Assembly (NCBI GenBank): GCA_902762795.1
Contig: CACWPM010000014.1
Location: 1-58,054, forward strand
Length of the DNA: 58,054 nucleotides
Direction of reading: 5' to 3'
DNA from: Fibrobacter succinogenes
GTDB lineage: Bacteria; Fibrobacterota; Fibrobacteria; Fibrobacterales; Fibrobacteraceae
Both the position numbers and the translations under genes were made by a program. The notes below the pieces were generated by a model. It had not been told where the DNA came from, made no database searches, and saw nothing but the letters and a program-made list of their open reading frames with translations. This document shows positions 43,673 through 51,402 of this stretch, piece by piece; positions within the stretch are counted from its first letter, which is position 1; each line of letters opens with the position of its first letter.

Positions 43673-44629
43673 ATGATAGATCGCAACAAACACTTCCTCC
43701 GCTTGACCGACTGGAGCGAAGAAAAAGTTCTCGAGACAATCGAGATAGCCTCGCGTCTCAAAGCTGAAGTTCATGCCGGCAAGGTATCTGACCGTCTCCA
43801 CGGCCAGAACATCGCTATGTTCTTCGAAAAACCGTCGCTGCGAACTATTACGACTTTCCAGGTTGGAATGAACCAGCTCGGCGGCCATGCCGTGCTCCTC
43901 GCTCCGGATTCGATCGGCCTTGGCAAACGCGAAAGCGTCAAGGATGTCGCCCGCTGCCTCAGTCGCTGGGTAAACGCCATTGTGGTCCGTTGCTTCAAGC
44001 AGCAGCTTGTCGAAGAACTCGCTGAATACGGCACCATTCCGGTCGTGAACGCATTGACCGACGACTATCACCCGTGCCAGGCTATCGCATTTGCACAGAT
44101 GATCAAGGAAAACCTCGGCGGATTCAAGAACGGCAACAAGCCGAAGACCGTTGCCTTCATCGGTGACGGCAACAACGTCGCGAACTCCTTCCTCGCCCTT
44201 TGCTCCAAAGTCGGTATGAACTTCACGCTCGCCTGCCCGAAGGGTTTTGAACAGCCCGCAAAGGTTGTCGAAGAAGCCCAGGAAGGCTTGAAGAAGCATG
44301 GTTGCAAGTATCAAGTTTTCAACGATCCGAAAGAAGCAGTCAAGGACGCCGACATTCTCTACAGCGACGTGTGGGTTTCCATGGGCCAGGAAGGCGAAAA
44401 GGCAACAAAGCAGAGCCACTTCTTGCCGTTCCAGATCAACGACGAACTCTTGAAACTCGCACCGGCGCACTGCAAGGTCAGCCACTGCCTGCCGGCTCAC
44501 CGCGGCGAAGAAATCACCGACTCCGTGATGGACAATCTCGACGTGAACATGAGCTACGAAGAAGCAGAAAACCGCTTGCACGCACACAAGGCTGTGTTGT
44601 GGCAGGTGATGACTCCGTTTGCCAAATAA
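43673..44629 (+). CDS. argF: Ornithine carbamoyltransferase
   Basis: 318 residues. Makes citrulline from ornithine and carbamoyl phosphate in arginine synthesis. FFEKPSLRTITTFQVGM (carbamoyl phosphate site; usually SxRTR, here SLRTI with Ile in the last place), ALTDDYHPCQAIA, SDVWVSMGQE (ornithine site region) and HCLPAHRGEEI. AAAGGAAAAG SD. The other arg genes are not adjacent. The unusual Ile may mark a lineage variant. Confidence 0.94.
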   Translation: MIDRNKHFLRLTDWSEEKVLETIEIASRLKAEVHAGKVSDRLHGQNIAMFFEKPSLRTITTFQVGMNQLGGHAVLLAPDSIGLGKRESVKDVARCLSRWVNAIVVRCFKQQLVEELAEYGTIPVVNALTDDYHPCQAIAFAQMIKENLGGFKNGNKPKTVAFIGDGNNVANSFLALCSKVGMNFTLACPKGFEQPAKVVEEAQEGLKKHGCKYQVFNDPKEAVKDADILYSDVWVSMGQEGEKATKQSHFLPFQINDELLKLAPAHCKVSHCLPAHRGEEITDSVMDNLDVNMSYEEAENRLHAHKAVLWQVMTPFAK

Positions 44630-44654
44630 GCGGATTTCTCAGAAAAAAAAATTT

Positions 44655-44681
44655 AAGCTCGGCGGTGCCGAGCTTTTTTTG
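44655..44681 (+). terminator. Terminator of argF
   Basis: Perfect nine-pair stem AAGCTCGGC/GCCGAGCTT, loop GGT, seven T. Confidence 0.92.
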
Positions 44682-44702
44682 TTAAGGTGTTTTGAAATCT
44701 TA

Positions 44703-45623
44703 TTAGATGTAGTCAGGAATTACGCCGGTTCGTTGAATTTCTTTGCAATAGGCTTTCATATCCGCCACAGTTTCAGAGAAATAGCGATCGATCTTCCCCG
44801 CCGAGACTTCTTCTGAAACATATTGGGTAACCGTTCTACCATCGCATTCCACGTTCGTTTCTAGGCCTGTCGCATCCCCAAGGTCAAGAGTTTCAGCCTT
44901 GACCTCGGCACAAAACTCATCAATTTCGGCCTGAGAAACCGTATTTTCGAAAACATATTCAGTCGTGACCAGAAGAATTCCGTTCTTATATTCCAAAGAA
45001 AAATACATCGTGCCCGAGTCCGGTTGCACCGCAGCAAATTGGAAGTAGTCACTCAAATCCTTCGTGACACTGCAAGTCGCTCCTGTATCAGACGTTTCCG
45101 ACAGATAAGCATTCATCGTTTTACAAACGTCTTCTGCAGATTTCAAAGCGTCATCAAAGCCCATTCCGGCATCCTCGACTTCGTGAATCGTCATGGAATG
45201 GTCTTCGCATGTTACGGTCGCATTCTTCGTGAGAGCATCTTGCTTGTTCACCTCACACAGCGCCTCAATCTTTGTCGCCGGTACAGATGCATCGTATACG
45301 GTCACGTAATCAATTTCCGCCTGGCCACCTGCAATTGTTGTCGTAACCGTCGACAACGAACTGCCATCATCTATTTTCATGACAAAGGAATTCGCGGAAG
45401 TTTTTTCTACAGAACAAGGAACTTCGGCAGAAGCATTCGAATTGCCTGCATCATCATTCACAGCCGCATTATTTTCAGCAGCATTATTATTCGCCTCACC
45501 AGACTGATCCGTGTTATTTACCTGAGGATGTTCATCGTCTTTTACCGAAGTAGAACTTTCGGAATCGCAAGCGGTAAAAACCAAGGCCACTATAGCGGCG
45601 GACAGAAATAGTTTTTTGAGCAT
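44703..45623 (-). CDS. Lipoprotein with internally duplicated four-cysteine domain
   Basis: 306 residues. The signal ends LVFTAC; then a 50-residue Asn/Ala-rich linker. Two repeats of about 105 residues follow, starting CSVEKTSANSF (about 70) and CSVTKDLSDYF (about 186). Each has Cys in matching places: at the start, in EALC/DEFC, in VTCED/VECDG, and in DVCKTM/AYCKEI. Probably two disulfide-bonded domains outside the cell. No family recognised. Confidence 0.8.
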   Translation of the reverse strand: MLKKLFLSAAIVALVFTACDSESSTSVKDDEHPQVNNTDQSGEANNNAAENNAAVNDDAGNSNASAEVPCSVEKTSANSFVMKIDDGSSLSTVTTTIAGGQAEIDYVTVYDASVPATKIEALCEVNKQDALTKNATVTCEDHSMTIHEVEDAGMGFDDALKSAEDVCKTMNAYLSETSDTGATCSVTKDLSDYFQFAAVQPDSGTMYFSLEYKNGILLVTTEYVFENTVSQAEIDEFCAEVKAETLDLGDATGLETNVECDGRTVTQYVSEEVSAGKIDRYFSETVADMKAYCKEIQRTGVIPDYI

Positions 45624-45713
45624 ATAATCCCCTTTTCGGATTAAAAATTTACCTTCTTAATTTAATATATCTTTTCTATATTTGCATGCGAAAAATGTAG
45701 CAAGGAGCAAGAC

Positions 45714-46685
45714 ATGTCCTTCGTACAAAACCTCAAGGAAAAAGTTCTCGGCGGATACGAAATCAACCGCGACGAGGCAATCCAACTTTTGAACGAAGAT
45801 CTGCAGGAACTCTGCAATGCCGCCAACGAAATTCGTAAAAAATTCTTCGGCAACGACTTTGACTTTTGCGCAATCGTGAACGCCCGCAGCGGACGCTGTT
45901 CCGAAAACTGCAAGTACTGTGCCCAGAGCAGTTACTACCACACGGGCGCACCTGAATACAAACTCATGCCTGAAGAAGAAATTGTCGCAGACGCAAAGCA
46001 GAAAGAAGCTGCAGGCATCCCCCGCTATTCGATTGTCACCTCGGGCCGCACGCTCAGCAACGCTGATGTCGAACAAATTTGCAGCACGATTCGCCACATC
46101 AAGAAAGAGACAAAGCTTTCCGTATGCCTTTCGGCAGGACTCTTGAACCGCGAACAGTTCGACAAGCTCAAGGAGGCAGGCCTCACGCGTTTCCACAACA
46201 ATCTCGAAACGTACCGCCGCCACTTCGCCGATGTATGCACCACGCACACCTACGACGACAAAATCGGTGCACTCCAAAACGCACTTGCAGCAGGACTTGA
46301 AATTTGCAGCGGCGGCATCATGGGACTCGGCGAAACCATGGAAGACCGCATCGACATGTGCTTGGATTTGCGCAAGCTTGGCGTAAAATCTACGCCGATG
46401 AACGTATTGAGCGCCATTCCAGGTACGCCGTTCGAAAACCTCACCCCGCTCACAAACGACGAGTTCTGCCGCATCGTGGCCATTTACCGTTTTATCAATC
46501 CGCATGCATACTTGCGTCTCGCCGGTGGCCGTAAAGTCTTGGGCGATAACGGAGTGAAGGCCTTCAAGAGCGGAGCAAACGCGACCATCACGGACGACAT
46601 GCTCACAACAACTAGTATGCAAAGCGATAGCGATTTCAAGATGATCAAGGAACTCGGCTTTTGTCCACACGGATTTGTTGAGTAA
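45714..46685 (+). CDS. bioB: Biotin synthase
   Basis: 323 residues. Radical SAM enzyme inserting sulfur into dethiobiotin. CSENCKYCAQSSYY carries the CxxxCxxC that binds the catalytic [4Fe-4S]; GGIMGLGETMEDRIDM and the C-terminal ARG/[2Fe-2S]-side region (LRLAGGRK) follow. AAGGAG SD. No other bio genes lie beside it. Confidence 0.96.
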   Translation: MSFVQNLKEKVLGGYEINRDEAIQLLNEDLQELCNAANEIRKKFFGNDFDFCAIVNARSGRCSENCKYCAQSSYYHTGAPEYKLMPEEEIVADAKQKEAAGIPRYSIVTSGRTLSNADVEQICSTIRHIKKETKLSVCLSAGLLNREQFDKLKEAGLTRFHNNLETYRRHFADVCTTHTYDDKIGALQNALAAGLEICSGGIMGLGETMEDRIDMCLDLRKLGVKSTPMNVLSAIPGTPFENLTPLTNDEFCRIVAIYRFINPHAYLRLAGGRKVLGDNGVKAFKSGANATITDDMLTTTSMQSDSDFKMIKELGFCPHGFVE

Positions 46686-46734
46686 GCTCACAAAAAACTT
46701 TTCTTGAAAGCCGTAATTATTTAAATTTTATTCG

Positions 46735-47571
46735 ATGGCTTTCAAAAGTCGCCTCATTATGGGAATTGCAATTATTTGCAGTTTGGGAATGCTCACAAAC
46801 TGCGCTTTTCCTGTACGCCCAGGATACGACAGAAAAACAGGTTCTTACAAGCGTTACAGGGTTCCAAAGCAAGCTCCCGCAGAAATCGACTCCACCGCCA
46901 TCAATCCTCAAGACGAACTGGCCCAGGAAGAAAAACTAGCGACTATTTCTAAAACGCCAGACACCACAAACACGCTTGACGCCCCCAAAACGAATACGCA
47001 AGATTCCACGGCACAGACGGGAAAAACGCAGCCGAACATTCTAGCATCGGTCGACTCGACTGAAAACAAACAAAAAAATTCTGACGAACAAATTCAAAAG
47101 TACGATAATGTAGCGGCAAAAAAAGCAGACAGTACAGCTACAAAAAATGCCACAAAGAAACACGAAAAGACAAAATCTACCGAAAAAAAATCCGTTGCGA
47201 CAAAGCCGACGAATTTGGAAAAATACGCCAAGGAATGGCTCGGAGCCAAGTACGTGTATGGAGCAGCAAGCAAGCGCAAGACAGACTGTTCCGGTTACGT
47301 GATGCAAGTCTATAAAGGATTTTACGGTATCTCACTTGACCATAACGCCCAACACATGTTTGACGACGGACGAGGATATTCCATCAAACGTAAAAAGCTA
47401 AAAGAAGGCGATCTCGTATTTTTCGGAAACTTCTGGAAAATCAGCCACGTAGGAATTTATTTGAAAGGCGAACGGTTCATCCACGCCAGCAGCAGCAACG
47501 GCGTAATAATCACCCCTATGGACGACAACTATTGGGCAGGCAAATACAAAGGCGCAAGACGGTTTAAGTAG
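46735..47571 (+). CDS. NlpC/P60 peptidoglycan hydrolase lipoprotein
   Basis: 278 residues. The signal ends MLTNC; then about 120 residues of Thr/Lys/Asp-rich linker. The catalytic NlpC/P60 domain occupies about 160-278: Cys in TDCSGYVMQVY, His in SHVGIYL, third polar residue in RFIHASSSNG. Cleaves stem peptides of peptidoglycan (gamma-D-Glu-diaminopimelate). It follows bioB by 49 bp without a clear terminator. Confidence 0.92.
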   Translation: MAFKSRLIMGIAIICSLGMLTNCAFPVRPGYDRKTGSYKRYRVPKQAPAEIDSTAINPQDELAQEEKLATISKTPDTTNTLDAPKTNTQDSTAQTGKTQPNILASVDSTENKQKNSDEQIQKYDNVAAKKADSTATKNATKKHEKTKSTEKKSVATKPTNLEKYAKEWLGAKYVYGAASKRKTDCSGYVMQVYKGFYGISLDHNAQHMFDDGRGYSIKRKKLKEGDLVFFGNFWKISHVGIYLKGERFIHASSSNGVIITPMDDNYWAGKYKGARRFK

Positions 47572-47579
47572 GTGTTAGG

Positions 47580-47760
47580 GGTTAGGAAAATGAAATGGGT
47601 ATCGTATCTGCGATAATTACCATGTAAGGAGACAAACGACCAATAACCAATAACCAATGACTAATAACTAATGACTATTGTCCATTGACTAATGACCAAC
47701 CCCTAAATTTTATATTCATTTTCCCTTCCTACTTCCAACTTCTAACTTCCTACTTTTTAT
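47580..47760. repeat. Degenerate short-unit repeat tract (CCAATAAC/CTAATGAC)
   Basis: 47630-47700 consists of imperfect ACCAATAACCAATGACTAAT units, the reverse complement of the 37300-37395 type. 47725-47755 is CTTCCTACTTCCAACTTCTAAC, the reverse of the 2400-2425 type. It ends just before pheA. Confidence 0.6.
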
Positions 47761-47770
47761 ATTTCTTCTC

Positions 47771-48643
47771 ATGAAGAAAATTGCATTCCAAGGCCGTCGT
47801 GGGGCTTATAGCGAAAGCGCGGCATACCACTTGTTCGGAAACGATATCGAAGTCGTGCCAATGGACACGTTCGAACAAATTTTCCAAGGAATCGAAACGG
47901 GGGTTGTTGACGGGGGCGCCATCCCCATCGAAAACTCTACGGCGGGTTCCATTTACGACAATTACGACTTGCTCTACAAGTGGCGCCATCCGATTGTCGC
48001 CGAAGTCAAGTTGCAAATTGAACATACGCTCTGCGTTTTGCCGGGCACAAAGCTCGAAGACCTCCGCGAAGTGCTGAGCCATCCGCAGGGGCTTGCACAG
48101 TGCAGCCGTTTTTTCGGACAACATCCGAACATCAAGAGCACTGCATTTTACGATACCGCAGGCAGCGCCGAAGAAATAGCAAAGCGCGGCGACAAGCACG
48201 TAGGCGCCATCGCAAGCGCCTATGCAGCCAAATTCTATGGGCTTGATATTTTGAAACAGGGGCTCGAGAATTTGCCGGGCGTGAATTTCACACGCTTTTA
48301 CGCCATCCAGAAAACAGCGTATGAATTGCCTGACTTTTCAGCAAATGATGTAAGCAAGCCGCCCATCAAGACAACGCTCCTCTTCATGCTGAGTGATTCC
48401 AGCAAGTCTGGAGCTTTGTACGAAGCGCTCGGATGTTTCGCCAAGCGTAAACTGAACCTCACGCGCATCGAGAGCCGCCCGCATCCAGACCGTCCGTGGG
48501 AATATATATTCCATCTTTCTTTCGAAGGCAATCCGAAAGATCCGAACGTTGTCGAAGCGCTCAAGGAACTGCAGCAATATACGGATTTCATCTACCGCCT
48601 CGGAAGCTTCCGCGAAGGAAAAACGGAGAAACTATCTTATTAG
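47771..48643 (+). CDS. pheA: Prephenate dehydratase
   Basis: 290 residues, monofunctional. Converts prephenate to phenylpyruvate for phenylalanine. FQGRRGAYSE, IPIENSTAGSI, the catalytic FTRFYAI, then a C-terminal ACT domain (LYEALGCFAKRKLNLTRIESRP) that gives phenylalanine feedback inhibition. No chorismate mutase domain is fused. Confidence 0.96.
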   Translation: MKKIAFQGRRGAYSESAAYHLFGNDIEVVPMDTFEQIFQGIETGVVDGGAIPIENSTAGSIYDNYDLLYKWRHPIVAEVKLQIEHTLCVLPGTKLEDLREVLSHPQGLAQCSRFFGQHPNIKSTAFYDTAGSAEEIAKRGDKHVGAIASAYAAKFYGLDILKQGLENLPGVNFTRFYAIQKTAYELPDFSANDVSKPPIKTTLLFMLSDSSKSGALYEALGCFAKRKLNLTRIESRPHPDRPWEYIFHLSFEGNPKDPNVVEALKELQQYTDFIYRLGSFREGKTEKLSY

Positions 48644-48689
48644 ACGAAAGGGAGAGGGCGAAGCCGCGAAGAAAGTAGCCCTTACCCCT

Positions 48690-48950
48690 TTGCAAATCGT
48701 CATTCTGAACCCTTTAGGGTGAAGAATCCAGAAACAATTCTCTTAAAATTGAACTGGATCCTTCCTCCTTACAGTCGTCAGGATGACAATTCATACAAAA
48801 GCAAAGCAACCTACCCCCAAAATCCTTTACTACTTTTTATTCAACTCGCGGCATAGCCGCCAAACTTTAACCTCAAAGGGAACTTCGTGACCGAGCCCAT
48901 AGCTCAAAGCGAAGCGCCCCCAAAGCTCGCTTTGCGAGCGACCCCATATC
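48690..48950. repeat. REP-like inverted element and repeat fragments
   Basis: 48701-48791 is bounded by GTCATTCTGAACCC and GTCGTCAGGATGAC, with GAAGAATCC and GGATCCTTC inside, forming an imperfect inverted pair. 48866-48915 shares AACCTCAAAG...GAGCCCATAG with 4989-5035. The 311-bp gap between pheA and rph holds nothing else. Confidence 0.55.
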
Positions 48951-48954
48951 CACT

Positions 48955-49680
48955 ATGTCCTACACACGAACAGACAGAAAACCTGAAGAATACCGCAATC
49001 TCAAGATGACCACGGGCTTTATCTCGAGCGCCGACGGTTCCGTTCTCATTGAAATGGGACGCACACGAGTCATCTGCAACGCAACGCTCCTCCCGAAAGT
49101 TCCGGACTGGCTCGCCGGTCGCGGCACGGGCTGGATTACGGCCGAATACAGTTTGCTCCCGCAGAGCACGGGCAAGCGCGTGGAACGCGAACGCAAAGGC
49201 GCAAGCGGCCGCACGCAAGAAATCCAGCGTTTGGTCGGTCGTTCGCTGCGCGGCGCAGCCGATCTCGCCGCACTCGGCGAGAACGCCATCGTCGTCGATT
49301 GCGATGTGATTGAAGCCGATGGCGGCACGCGAACGGCAAGCATCATCGGCGGCTTTGTCGCCCTCGCCATTGCCGTCAAAAAAATCAAGGAACGCCTCGG
49401 CATCACGCAGCAGATTCTCAAGCATGGCATTACCGCGATTTCCGTGGGTGTCGTCTCAGGCAACCCGCTTTGCGACCTCTGCTATGTGGAAGATTCTGCC
49501 GCCGACGTCGATATGAACGTCGTGATGCAAGACGCGAAAAATTTCATCGAAGTGCAGGGCACCGGTGAACACGCGAGCTTTGACCGCGCCATGCTCAACA
49601 CGCTCCTCGACCTCGGCGAAAACGCCTGCAAGGAAATCTACAAGAAGCAGATGGAATTGATCGGCGGCGAACTGCCGTAA
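48955..49680 (+). CDS. rph: Ribonuclease PH
   Basis: 241 residues. Phosphorolytic 3'-5' exoribonuclease trimming tRNA 3' ends. RTDRKPEEYRNLKM, GWITAEYSLLPQSTGKRVERE (phosphate site Arg), EIQRLVGRSLRGAADL, DCDVIEADGGTRTASI and QGTGE. The C-terminus ends MELIGGELP. Followed by a dispersed palindrome and a terminator that overlaps the end of the convergent lipoprotein gene. Confidence 0.97.
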   Translation: MSYTRTDRKPEEYRNLKMTTGFISSADGSVLIEMGRTRVICNATLLPKVPDWLAGRGTGWITAEYSLLPQSTGKRVERERKGASGRTQEIQRLVGRSLRGAADLAALGENAIVVDCDVIEADGGTRTASIIGGFVALAIAVKKIKERLGITQQILKHGITAISVGVVSGNPLCDLCYVEDSAADVDMNVVMQDAKNFIEVQGTGEHASFDRAMLNTLLDLGENACKEIYKKQMELIGGELP

Positions 49681-49687
49681 ACAGGAG

Positions 49688-49708
49688 ATGCCCGATCAAG
49701 TCGGGCAT
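49688..49708. repeat. Palindrome ATGCCCGA-TCAAG-TCGGGCAT
   Basis: Eight-bp perfect inverted repeat, flanked by GAG and GAC. A half copy (TAGTCGGGCATGAC) lies at 51351-51364 between two lipoprotein genes. Confidence 0.6.
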
Positions 49709-49723
49709 GACAATCCGATAGAG

Positions 49724-49752
49724 GCTCGCGATTCTTTCGCGAGCTATTTTTT
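49724..49752 (+). terminator. Terminator of rph
   Basis: Eight-pair stem GCTCGCGA/TCGCGAGC followed by TATTTTTTT. It overlaps the stop of the convergent lipoprotein gene. Confidence 0.85.
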
Positions 49753-51303
49753 TCCGGAGACAAAGGGATATACACTTTGTTTGCAAACATTTTTCACATC
49801 GGCATACTTACCGACACCGATAACATTGAACTTGCTCGCAGAGCCCGCATCTCCGTAGGCTGCAAACAAAATCGATGCGACATGAGCCGGGTCGCTAGGG
49901 GTTTCCGCAGCGGAGACAAAATCGCTCCATTTCGAGCACACCGTCTTGGCCTCAGTACTCTTGGGCAACGAAACCTTGGGCAATAGCGCCATTTTCTTGA
50001 TATAGGTAAATGTCGTATCATTGGACATTACCACATCCATATCCGTTTCAGAAGTGTAAGTCACGCACAAACCTCCCCAGGCAGAAATATCGGCAATGTC
50101 CGGGGCTCCATTATTTCCAGACAAAGCTTCCCCGGCAACATTAAAACCGATCCCCACAACGCCCTCACCCTTATATATGAACGTTCCGCAAATACCCTCG
50201 CATACTTCTATAGCTCTATCGACTATATTTTCATATTCAAGTTGCATTACAGGCCAGTCAACGTACGTATTAGCTTCATCATCATCGAAACTGAACCAAT
50301 ATCCGGATGTTTCGGACCCATTATCGAGCCCTGTCGCCACATGATAATCATACTTATTGACAGCCTTCGGACCATACCACATTTCGCTAACGGACTCCGG
50401 AGTAACGCATTCGCCATCGCCACTGCTTGAAGGTGCGGAAGACGAGCTATTCGGATTTGAAGCAACAACTTTGCACGACCCGCCAGCAACGTACTTGCCG
50501 ATCGAAACAATCTTAAACGGTCCAATCATGGACTCACCGCTTCTTATTCCGAATTTAATGTTTCGGACTTTCTTGGCAGCCTCGGCTCCGGGGATTGGAT
50601 TTTCATCATCGTCATAATCAAAATCATTCCAGGTAAAGCATTCTTCTACCAAATCTTCAGATTGGCCCAATTCAACAATCACTTCCGTATTTTCATCAAC
50701 ACCAAGTTTCATGAACAAATTCAGACTCGATGCAAACGTAACGCAAATGCCGCCCCAGTCACTGATATCAGCAGACTTTGGAACTTCTACACTTTCACCA
50801 GGGTTTTCAAAACCGGCCACATTGAATGCCACGCCCACATTAGCTTCACGTGCAGTACCTTTTTTGACATACATTTTTCCACAAAGGCCACCGCAATGAT
50901 CCACAATATACTGCATACAATCCGAACCATCATTGGGGCAATCTACATCCCATTCAACACGAGATACGCCTCCCTCATCGGTATCATCATAAGAATACCA
51001 ATATCCGGCACCACTCTCAGCATCTAGGCCCAAACCCGTATTTACGATGAATTCACCCTTTTTGCCATTCCACAAACATGCGGCGGGATCCACAGAAGCG
51101 CCAGCACTGCTCGACGATACGCCAGCAACACTGCTGCTTGAGGCGTCTTCCATAGCCCCACTACTTCCTGGAGCTGGTTCAATAGACGAGCTGCTTTCGC
51201 CGGCATTAGGTTCGACGAACGGAACCGAGGGATTGTCATCAGAACAAGCGACAACGCCAAGCAACAAGGCTGAAGAGGCGAATACCAAGAATTTTTCAAA
51301 CAT
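49744..51303 (-). CDS. Tandem paralogous lipoprotein A (two-domain)
   Basis: 519 residues from the ATG at 51303, which has AAGGAG at good spacing; the frame reaches 51333. The signal ends LLLGVVAC, then a Ser-run linker (GESSSSIEP, ASSSSVAGVSSSSAG). Two copies of one domain follow (about 80-285 and 310-515), each with GYW(Y/F)S(Y/F)DD, a CxGxCG turn, VGxxFNVAG, ADIS(D/A)WGG(I/L)CVTF/Y, a (C)FTWNDF or CSKWSDF strand, and IGKY near the end. The shape resembles CBM11/CIA30-type jelly rolls, so polysaccharide binding at the surface is likely but unproven. The last 60 residues are almost identical to lipoprotein B. Confidence 0.85.
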   Translation of the reverse strand: MFEKFLVFASSALLLGVVACSDDNPSVPFVEPNAGESSSSIEPAPGSSGAMEDASSSSVAGVSSSSAGASVDPAACLWNGKKGEFIVNTGLGLDAESGAGYWYSYDDTDEGGVSRVEWDVDCPNDGSDCMQYIVDHCGGLCGKMYVKKGTAREANVGVAFNVAGFENPGESVEVPKSADISDWGGICVTFASSLNLFMKLGVDENTEVIVELGQSEDLVEECFTWNDFDYDDDENPIPGAEAAKKVRNIKFGIRSGESMIGPFKIVSIGKYVAGGSCKVVASNPNSSSSAPSSSGDGECVTPESVSEMWYGPKAVNKYDYHVATGLDNGSETSGYWFSFDDDEANTYVDWPVMQLEYENIVDRAIEVCEGICGTFIYKGEGVVGIGFNVAGEALSGNNGAPDIADISAWGGLCVTYTSETDMDVVMSNDTTFTYIKKMALLPKVSLPKSTEAKTVCSKWSDFVSAAETPSDPAHVASILFAAYGDAGSASKFNVIGVGKYADVKNVCKQSVYPFVSGKK

Positions 51304-51373
51304 ACAAGACTCCTTTATTTTGTCTATATACACGACAGGCTCACCACCCCTAGTCGGGCATGACTATTTGCTG

Positions 51374-51402
51374 TGGAACTGATCGGCGGCGGATTGCTCT
51401 AG
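51374..51402 (+). pseudogene. Relic of the rph 3' end
   Basis: 29 bp align with 49652-49680, the last codons and stop of rph, with 23 matches and mostly transition differences. In frame it reads VELIGGGLL-stop against MELIGGELP-stop. It lies between lipoprotein genes A and B, and its TAG overlaps the stop of B on the other strand. Best explained as what is left of rph sequence copied together with a lipoprotein gene. Confidence 0.7.

Noticed and set aside
43631-46691. Long minus-strand frames opposite argF (43631-44587) and bioB (45657-46691)
   Set aside because: Both mirror well-identified enzymes on the plus strand and lack ribosome sites or family motifs.
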